Positions 57,576 through 64,000 of a stretch of DNA of 64,000 nt are shown one piece after another. The stretch spans positions 124,001 to 188,000 of the forward strand of contig NZ_JAAIXY010000012.1 in NCBI RefSeq assembly GCF_010894455.1. The letters are read 5' to 3'. Origin of the DNA: Myxococcus eversor. GTDB lineage: Bacteria > Myxococcota > Myxococcia > Myxococcales > Myxococcaceae. The notes below the pieces were generated by a model. It did no database searches and was not told the DNA's origin. It saw only the letters and a program-made list of their open reading frames with translations. The position numbers and the translations under genes were made by a program. Position 1 is the stretch's first letter, and each line of letters starts with the position of its first letter.

Positions 57576-60398
57576 CTATCGCGGGCGCTTGCTCTCCTGG
57601 AACGTCACCTGGAGCGGGACTTCCTTGCCCTCGCGCAGCACTCGCGCCTCCACCGTCTCACCCGGCTTGGAGGAGTTGAGGACGAACATCAGGTCCTCCA
57701 CGCCGCTGATGACGTGCCTGCCCAACCGCACCAGGATGTCGCCGCGCAGCATTCCCGCCTGGTCCGCCGCGCCTCCAGCGCGCACTCCCGCGAGCAACAT
57801 GCCCTTCTGTCCGTTGGGCGGGCCCGCGTAGTCCGGCACCGTGCCGAGCGACGCGTTGAAGCTGCGCAGGTCTCCACGCGGCGTGGGGGAGGGGACCTTG
57901 CGGTACGTCAGCGCCGTCGTCCCATCCAGGCCCACCGTCACGGCGGACACGATGCGCGCCACCTGCGCCGTACCCACCGCGTTGATGCCCTCCACGGTGT
58001 CCGTGGGCTTGTGGTAGTCCGAGTGCGCTCCCGTGAAGAAGTGCAGCACCGGCACGCCCGCCGCGTAGAAGGGCGAGTGGTCGCTCGGGCCATACCCGTC
58101 ACCGCTCGGGTTGCAGGTGACGCGCGCCTCGTCGCAAGCACGCGCGAGCAGCGGTCCCCACTCCGTCGCGGACTCCGCGCCCAGCACCGACAGCCCACCG
58201 GAGCGCAGCCGGCCCACCATGTCCAGGTTCAGCATCGCGGTGACCTGCTTCATCCCCGCATCCCCTCGCTGCCGGGTGAAGTGCGTGGAGCCGAGCAACC
58301 CCGTCTCCTCACCCGAGAACGCCAGGAAGAGCACGTCGTGCTTCAGCTCCGCACGGCGCTCCTTCAGCGTGCGAGCAATCTCCAGCATGGCCGCGACGCC
58401 AGAGGCGTTGTCATCCGCGCCCACATGCGGCTCGTGCCGGTCCGGCATCAGCGAGCCCCGCCCACCGAAGCCCAGGTGGTCGTAGTGCGCGCCCACGACG
58501 ATGGTCCCCGGCAGCTTGCCCGCGCCAGCCTCCAGCACCGCCGCGACGTTGAAGGCCGAGCGCTGCTCGAACTCGAGCTTCACGTCGACCTGCGCGTCCA
58601 CGCGCTTGCGCGCCAGCAACGAGCTCATCACCGGCTCCATCGCCGCGCGCTTCACCACGACGACCGGCAGGCCCGCGTCGCCCACGCCTTCGGGATGCAA
58701 GGCGGGCAGGGTCGCCTCGGGAGGCATCTGCCACTCCTTTTGCGCGGGCGTGGGAGCCTGCGGCCAGTCCACGACGATGAGCGCCTTCGCGCCACGCTGC
58801 GCCGCCTGCCAGGCCTTGTAGCGGAGGTCACCGAAGCGCCGCTGCTTGTCCGTGTCGGAGAACTCGGGGGCGTCCGGCACGAAGCGGCGCACCACGACAA
58901 CCTTCCCCTTCACCGCCAGCTTCGCGTAGTCGTCCACCTTGAGCGACGGCTCGACGATTCCGTAACCGGCGAAGACCAGCGCGCCCTGCGCCTGTCCCTG
59001 CCCGGAGAAGCCGAGCACCGTGTACGCATCCGCTGGGAGCACCGTCTTCCCGAGCCGCACCTGCGTCCCAGCTCCAGGCTGCACGGACGTCGTCACGGGG
59101 AACGCCTGCCGGAAAGTCCCGGTGTCACCCGCGGGCGTCAGGCCCAGCTCCTGGAACCGCGTCTCGATGAGTCCCCCCGCGGCGTCGAGGCCCTTGGTGC
59201 CGATGCCCCGGCCTTCCTGCGCGGGCGCGGCCAGGAACGTCACGTCCCCGCGGATGCGGTCCGCGGCGGCCGACGGCGCACCCGAGGCGGGCTTCGCGTC
59301 GTCCACCCAGCGGGCGATGAACAGGTTGGTGTCGCTCTTGCCCTGCGCGGTGGCGCGGTTGCTGGAGAAAGCCAGCCACTTGCCGTCCGGCGAGAACATC
59401 GGGAAGCCGTCGAAGCCCGGGGCGTACGTAATCCGCTCCAGGTTGGAACCGTCGACGTCCACCGCCCAGATGTCGAACTCGCGGCCCTTCGGGTCGCCGT
59501 GGTTGGAGGCGAAGAGGATGCGCCTGCCATTGGGGTGGAAGAAGGGCGCGAAGGCGGCGCCGTTCAGCCAGGTGATCTGCTTCGCCTCCGAGCCGTCCGC
59601 GTTGGCCACGTACAGCTCCAGCTTCGTCGGCCGCACCAGGCCGCGCTTGAGCAGCCCCTGGTAGTCGTCCAGCGCCTTGCCGGGCTGCGGGCGCGACGCG
59701 CGCCACACAATCTTGGAGCAGTCCGCGCTGAAGAACGCGCCGCCGTCATAGCCGGGCGTGTGCGTCAGCCGCTTCACGTTCTTCCCGTCGCGGTCCATCC
59801 GGTACAGCTCCAGGTCCCCATCCCTCACGGACGTGAAGATGATGGAGCCGTCCTTCCCGCAGACCGTGCCCTCCGCGTCGTACCCCGGCGTCTCCGTCAA
59901 CCGCGTCAACCCGCTGCCATCCGCGTTCGACTTGAAGATGTCGTACGTGTCGTACAGCGCCCAGACGTAGCCCATCGAGTGGTCGGGCTTGGGCGGGCAC
60001 GCCTCGCCGCCCAGGTGCGTGGAGGCGTAGATGACCTCCTGTTCACCGGGCAGGAAGTGCGCGCACGTCGTCGCGCCCTGGCCGCTGGAGATGGGCGTCA
60101 CCGTGGCGGCGGCGCTGCTCGCGGGGTCCACCGCCATGCGGTAGATGCGGTCACACCCCATGCCGTCGTGACGGGCCTGGAGCGAGAGCTGCTTGCCGTC
60201 GAAGGACCAGTAGGCCTCGGCGTTCTCTCCGCCGAAGGTCATCTGCCGCAGGTCCGCCAGACGCACCTCCTCCGGGAGCGCGGGAGTCTGGGGCGGGGTG
60301 GATGCGGCGCCCGCCGTGGCCTCTGAGGCCGACGGAGACGTCGCGGAGGGAGTGGCGCAGGACACCAGGGCCAGGAAGGACAGGAGTGCACGCTTCAT
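57576..60398 (-). CDS. M28-family metallopeptidase lipoprotein with N-terminal PD40 propeller and C-terminal PDZ
   Basis: 940 residues from the ATG at 60398; a GTG at 60431 would add 11. Lipobox LALVSC at C14. A TolB-like propeller (about 45-355) is followed by a PA-like insert and the M28 zinc peptidase (about 470-800): GAHYDHLGFGG, HVGADDNASGVAAML, FSGEETGLLGS, NLDMVGRL and YGPSDHSPFY supply the metal and catalytic residues. A PDZ domain closes the protein (GVRAGGAADQAGMLRGDILV). Probably an aminopeptidase on the cell surface or in the periplasm. It lies 62 bases after pyc on the same strand. Confidence 0.92.
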   Translation of the reverse strand: MKRALLSFLALVSCATPSATSPSASEATAGAASTPPQTPALPEEVRLADLRQMTFGGENAEAYWSFDGKQLSLQARHDGMGCDRIYRMAVDPASSAAATVTPISSGQGATTCAHFLPGEQEVIYASTHLGGEACPPKPDHSMGYVWALYDTYDIFKSNADGSGLTRLTETPGYDAEGTVCGKDGSIIFTSVRDGDLELYRMDRDGKNVKRLTHTPGYDGGAFFSADCSKIVWRASRPQPGKALDDYQGLLKRGLVRPTKLELYVANADGSEAKQITWLNGAAFAPFFHPNGRRILFASNHGDPKGREFDIWAVDVDGSNLERITYAPGFDGFPMFSPDGKWLAFSSNRATAQGKSDTNLFIARWVDDAKPASGAPSAAADRIRGDVTFLAAPAQEGRGIGTKGLDAAGGLIETRFQELGLTPAGDTGTFRQAFPVTTSVQPGAGTQVRLGKTVLPADAYTVLGFSGQGQAQGALVFAGYGIVEPSLKVDDYAKLAVKGKVVVVRRFVPDAPEFSDTDKQRRFGDLRYKAWQAAQRGAKALIVVDWPQAPTPAQKEWQMPPEATLPALHPEGVGDAGLPVVVVKRAAMEPVMSSLLARKRVDAQVDVKLEFEQRSAFNVAAVLEAGAGKLPGTIVVGAHYDHLGFGGRGSLMPDRHEPHVGADDNASGVAAMLEIARTLKERRAELKHDVLFLAFSGEETGLLGSTHFTRQRGDAGMKQVTAMLNLDMVGRLRSGGLSVLGAESATEWGPLLARACDEARVTCNPSGDGYGPSDHSPFYAAGVPVLHFFTGAHSDYHKPTDTVEGINAVGTAQVARIVSAVTVGLDGTTALTYRKVPSPTPRGDLRSFNASLGTVPDYAGPPNGQKGMLLAGVRAGGAADQAGMLRGDILVRLGRHVISGVEDLMFVLNSSKPGETVEARVLREGKEVPLQVTFQESKRPR

Positions 60399-60460
60399 GG
60401 GGCGCGACCATGTCAAAGGCCGCGCCCACACTCAACGTTCCGCTGTTCCTTCTCGCGCCC

Positions 60461-63400
60461 CTACTGAAGCACCACGAGCAGGTCTCCGCCCTGGACCGAG
60501 CCCTTCAGCGTGGTGGCGACCTCCGCGACGGTGCCCGCGCGAGGCGCTCGCACCACCGTCTCCATCTTCATCGCCTCCAGCGTGACGAGCGGCGCGCCCG
60601 CCGTCACGGCGGCCCCCGCCTTGATGTGCACGGCGATGACCGTTCCGGGCATGCTCGCGGCGACGTGGTTGGGATTGGCGCGGTCCGCCTGCCGGCGCGA
60701 CTCCACGCGAGCCGCGCGGCTGCGGTCCCTCACCTGGACCGTGCGGTTGTGGCCGTTGAGCGCGAAGTAGACGGTGCGCAGACCGTCGTCGTCCGGTTCG
60801 CCCACCGCGGACAGGCTGATGACCAGCGTCTTGCCCGGCTCCAGGTCCACCCAGATCTCCTGTCCCACCTCCATGCCGTAGAAGTAGTTGGGCGTGTCGA
60901 GGATGGAGACGTCCTCGAAGCGCGCGGCATCGTCCAGGTAGCCCGCCATGACGCGCGGGTAGAGCGCGCTGGAGATGGCGTCCACGCGCGACAGCGCCTG
61001 GCCCGTCTTCTTCGACAGCTCGGTGCGCAGGGCCTCCAGGTCCAACGCGGGGAGGCTCGCGGACGGGCGGCCCTCCACGCGCGGCAGGCCCTTGAGCACC
61101 GCGGCGCGCAGGTCCTCGGGGAAGCCGTTGGGCGGCTGGCCCAGCTCGCCCCGGAAGTAGCCCACCACGCTGGAAGGGAAGTCCAGCCGGGGCGCCTCCG
61201 CGATGAGCTTCGCGTGCGTGAGCGTGGCGGCCTCCGCCAGCGTGGGCGCGCGCACCATCAAGTCGTTCTTCAAGAGGAAGATGGCGAAGTCGCCCACCAT
61301 CTTCGACGACGGCGTCACCTTGGGGATGTCGCCCACCAGCACGTTGACCAGCGCGAACGCGTCCTTCACGTCGTTCCACCGGCCGAGCAGCCCCATCTCG
61401 GCGACCTGCGGCCGGAGGTTGGAGTACTGGCCGCCTGGAATCTCGTGGTAGTAGACCTCGCTCGTCGTGCTCTTGAGGCCGCTCTCGAAGGGGGCGTAGT
61501 ACTCGCGCACGTCCTCCCAGTAGTTGGCGAGCGGCTGGAGCCGCGCGTTCGCGAGCCCCGTCTCACGCGGGTGGCCGCGCAGGGCGCTCACCAGGGCGTT
61601 GAGGCTGGGCTGGCTCGTCAGGCCCGCCATGCTGCCCAGGGCCACGTCGACGATGTGCACCCCGTGTTCAATCGCCTCCAGGTAGCTGGCGACGCCATTG
61701 CCCGCGGTGTCGTGCATGTGGAGGTGGATGGGCAGCTTCGTCACCTCGCGCAGCCGGTCCATCAGCATGGCCGCCGCGCGCGGACGCAACAGGCCCGCCA
61801 TGTCCTTGATGCACAGGAAGTGCGCGCCCGAATCCTCGATGCGCTTCGCCAGGTCCGCGTAGTAGTCGAGCGTGTATTTCTTGCGCTTGGGGTTGGCGAC
61901 GTCGCCCGTGTAGCAGATGGCCACCTCCGCCACCTTGCCCGTCTTGAGCACTCGGCGGATGGAGACCTCCATGCTGCCCAGGTCGTTGAGGCTGTCGAAG
62001 ATGCGGAAGACGTCCACTCCCGCCTCGGCCGCCTCGTCGATGAATGCCTCCACCACGTTGTTCGGATAGCTGGTGTAGCCCACGGCGTTGGCGCCACGCA
62101 GCAGCATCTGGAGCAGCAGGTTGGGCGCCGCGGCCTTCAGCGCGCGCAGCCGCGCCCACGGGTCCTCGTTGAGGAAGCGGTACGCGGTGTCGAACGTCGC
62201 GCCGCCCCAGCTCTCCAGGCTGAACAGGTCCGACGCCAGGTGCGCCGTGGCCGGAGCCACCCGCAGCACGTCCCGGGTGCGCATGCGCGTCGCCAGGAGC
62301 GACTGGTGCGCGTCCCGCATCGTCGTGTCCGTCAAGAGCACGCGCTTCTGCGCGAGCACCCACTCGGCCAGCCCACGAGGGCCCTTCTCCGCCAGGATTT
62401 GCGCGGTGCCTCGGGGCGGGGGGCCGGGAGGCGCCACCGGCAGGCGCGGCTCCATGAACTGGGTGGGCTTGAGCCGCTGGTGGCTCTTGATGGTGGGATG
62501 GCCGTTGACGATGACCTCGGCCAGATAGGTGAGCAGCTTGCTGGCGCGGTCTCTCCGGGGCACCAGGTGGAACAGCTCCGGCGTCTCGTCGATGAAGCGC
62601 GTGTAGGTCTCTCCGGCCTGGAACGCGGGGTGGTGCAGCACGTTCTCCAGGAAGGGGAGGTTCGTCTTCACGCCTCGGATGCGGAACTCCCGCAGGGCGC
62701 GCTGTCCCTTCATCACCGCGCCCTGGAACGTGGGCGCATAGGCGATGACCTTGACCAGCATGGAGTCGTAGAACGGGGAGATGTGCGCGTTGGTGTAGCC
62801 GTTGGAGCCGTCCAGCCGGATGCCGAAGCCGGTGGCCGCGCGCCAGGCGGTGATGACGCCCGCGTCCGGCATGAAGTTGTTGGACGGGTCCTCGGTGGTG
62901 ACGCGCAACTGCACCGCGAAGCCGCGCGGCTGGATGGACTCCTGCGAGGGGATGCCCACCTCGGGCGAGCCGAGCGCGTGGCCCTCCGCGATGCGAATCT
63001 GGCTCTGCACCAGGTCCACGCCCGTCACCTGCTCGGTGACGGTGTGCTCCACCTGGAGCCGCGCGTTGCACTCGATGAAGTAGAAGTGGTCGTCGGCGAC
63101 GAGGAACTCCGCCGTGCCGGCGCTGCTGTAGCCCGCCTCCTTCGCCAGCCGCACCGCCGCGTCGCAGATGGCGCGCTTGAGCGCCGGGGCCAGGTTGGGC
63201 GCGGGGGCGATTTCGATGACCTTCTGGTGCCGGCGCTGCACCGAGCAGTCGCGCTCGTGCAGGTGGACGAGCTGCCCGTGCAGGTCTCCCAGCAGCTGCA
63301 CCTCGATGTGTCGCACCCGCTCCAGGAACTTCTCCAGGAACACGGCCGAGGAGCCGAAGGCGCTCTTCGCCTCCGAGCGCGCCGAGTCGAGCGCCGCCGC

Positions 63401-63964
63401 CAGCTCCTTCTCCTCGCGCACCACGCGCATGCCGCGTCCGCCGCCGCCGTGGGCCGCCTTCACGAGCACCGGGCCGCCGTGCTCCGCGAAGAACTCCCGC
63501 GCGCGCTTCAGCACCTGGACGTCATCGCCCTCCAGCGTGGTCCCCGGCACGGTGGGCACGCCCACCTGCTTCGCCAGCGCCTTGGCGGCCACCTTGTCGC
63601 CCATGGTCCGCACGACGGCGGAGCGGGGGCCGATGAAGCGGATGCCCCGGCGCTCGCACGCCTCGGCGAAGTCCGCGTTCTCCGACAGGAAGCCGTAGCC
63701 GGGGTGGATGGCGTCCACGCCGGCCCGCTCCGCCACGTCGAGGATTTCGTCGATGCCCAGGTAGGCTTCCACGGGGCGCTTGCCATGGCCCACGCGGTAG
63801 GCCTCATCGGCCTTGTGACGGTGCTCGTGCGTCCGGTCCTCGTCGCTGTAGATGGCGACGGTGCGGATTCCAAGCTCGTTGCAGGCGCGAAACACGCGGA
63901 TGGCGATCTCACCGCGGTTGGCGCACAGCACCTTCTGGATGGGTCTTGGGTCGGTGGAGGCCAT
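60461..63964 (-). CDS. pyc: Pyruvate carboxylase
   Basis: 1167 residues, full length. The biotin carboxylase domain (about 1-460) has VLCANRGEIAIRVFRACNEL and the ATP-grasp GGGGRGMRVV. The carboxyltransferase domain (about 540-830) has DTTMRDAHQSLLATRMRTRD and the metal-bound Lys region near HFLCIKDMAGLL. The PYC/OADA domain follows, and the C-terminal biotinyl domain has LEAMKMETVV with K1133. It makes oxaloacetate from pyruvate, bicarbonate and ATP to refill the TCA cycle. The ATG at 63964 has no strong ribosome site. Confidence 0.97.
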   Translation of the reverse strand: MASTDPRPIQKVLCANRGEIAIRVFRACNELGIRTVAIYSDEDRTHEHRHKADEAYRVGHGKRPVEAYLGIDEILDVAERAGVDAIHPGYGFLSENADFAEACERRGIRFIGPRSAVVRTMGDKVAAKALAKQVGVPTVPGTTLEGDDVQVLKRAREFFAEHGGPVLVKAAHGGGGRGMRVVREEKELAAALDSARSEAKSAFGSSAVFLEKFLERVRHIEVQLLGDLHGQLVHLHERDCSVQRRHQKVIEIAPAPNLAPALKRAICDAAVRLAKEAGYSSAGTAEFLVADDHFYFIECNARLQVEHTVTEQVTGVDLVQSQIRIAEGHALGSPEVGIPSQESIQPRGFAVQLRVTTEDPSNNFMPDAGVITAWRAATGFGIRLDGSNGYTNAHISPFYDSMLVKVIAYAPTFQGAVMKGQRALREFRIRGVKTNLPFLENVLHHPAFQAGETYTRFIDETPELFHLVPRRDRASKLLTYLAEVIVNGHPTIKSHQRLKPTQFMEPRLPVAPPGPPPRGTAQILAEKGPRGLAEWVLAQKRVLLTDTTMRDAHQSLLATRMRTRDVLRVAPATAHLASDLFSLESWGGATFDTAYRFLNEDPWARLRALKAAAPNLLLQMLLRGANAVGYTSYPNNVVEAFIDEAAEAGVDVFRIFDSLNDLGSMEVSIRRVLKTGKVAEVAICYTGDVANPKRKKYTLDYYADLAKRIEDSGAHFLCIKDMAGLLRPRAAAMLMDRLREVTKLPIHLHMHDTAGNGVASYLEAIEHGVHIVDVALGSMAGLTSQPSLNALVSALRGHPRETGLANARLQPLANYWEDVREYYAPFESGLKSTTSEVYYHEIPGGQYSNLRPQVAEMGLLGRWNDVKDAFALVNVLVGDIPKVTPSSKMVGDFAIFLLKNDLMVRAPTLAEAATLTHAKLIAEAPRLDFPSSVVGYFRGELGQPPNGFPEDLRAAVLKGLPRVEGRPSASLPALDLEALRTELSKKTGQALSRVDAISSALYPRVMAGYLDDAARFEDVSILDTPNYFYGMEVGQEIWVDLEPGKTLVISLSAVGEPDDDGLRTVYFALNGHNRTVQVRDRSRAARVESRRQADRANPNHVAASMPGTVIAVHIKAGAAVTAGAPLVTLEAMKMETVVRAPRAGTVAEVATTLKGSVQGGDLLVVLQ

Positions 63965-64000
63965 GGCTTGGGGAAGGGGATAGGGCGCTTCCCCCTCCCG

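Noticed and set aside
57252..60326. 1024-codon open frame on the plus strand opposite the M28 peptidase
   Set aside because: Mirror frame of a well-supported gene, with Arg/His/Val bias and no recognisable domain.
1..64000. CRISPR arrays, complete tRNA, rRNA or insertion sequences
   Set aside because: No regular direct-repeat/spacer pattern, no complete cloverleaf and no transposase were seen. The only tRNA-like piece is the 20-base end at 6547-6566.

Overview
The window reads as a high-GC chromosome segment of a myxobacterium, most likely Myxococcaceae (Myxococcus, Corallococcus or Pyxidicoccus type). Evidence is the base composition, the very high lipoprotein and secreted-protein content, and families that are strongly myxobacterial: TIGR02270 HEAT proteins, DUF2019 proteins, a TIGR02996 remnant, DUF4215 cysteine repeats, and lipoprotein toxins with polymorphic nuclease ends. 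No rRNA, intact tRNA, CRISPR array or insertion sequence was seen.

Layout. 1-4122: start of a glutathione peroxidase, a repeat protein, an OmpR-type two-component pair and a small unknown protein. 4311-6588: a lipoprotein toxin/DUF2019 immunity pair, a gene fragment, and the 3' end of a tRNA or tmRNA followed by its terminator. 6589-12703: hflKC, an orphan GspG-like pseudopilin, several small secreted proteins and a broken LuxR-type regulator. 12785-16622: a small-molecule catabolism cluster (FAH-family enzyme, VOC dioxygenase-like protein, deacetylase, GntR regulator, alpha/beta hydrolase). 16631-22636: an AarF/UbiB kinase, nhaA and mutS.

22670-28605: a seven-gene minus-strand operon that looks like a type VI secretion (T6SS) cargo module. 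In order of transcription it encodes a mini-VgrG-like DUF6484 protein, a TIGR02270 protein, a DUF2169 adaptor, a ketosynthase fold without its active-site Cys, an AHH nuclease effector, an Imm11 immunity protein and a DUF4150 PAAR-like tip. The core T6SS is not in the window.

28929-45145: envelope proteins, a TPR-amidase, an AraC-controlled NmrA/DUF1772 pair, a T4 Rnl2-type RNA ligase, a truncated beta-propeller gene, a HEAT protein, an SDR/lipocalin operon with duplicated operators, and an S41 peptidase. 45530-53048: a run of large secreted lipoproteins (DUF4215/cadherin-like/BNR protein, NUC1-type nuclease, GH43 enzyme). 53183-55112: a second lipoprotein toxin (AHH) with an Imm11 partner. 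55216-56519: two VOC genes, possibly acquired. 57576-63964: an M28 peptidase with propeller and PDZ domains, and pyruvate carboxylase.

How the parts fit. Two different delivery styles for interbacterial toxins occur here: two lipoprotein toxins of the kind exchanged between myxobacterial outer membranes (Sit-like), and one T6SS-type module. One Sit-like toxin and the T6SS-type effector both carry AHH nuclease domains and both have Imm11-family partners. Between these accessory islands lie ordinary housekeeping genes (mutS, pyc, nhaA, hflKC).
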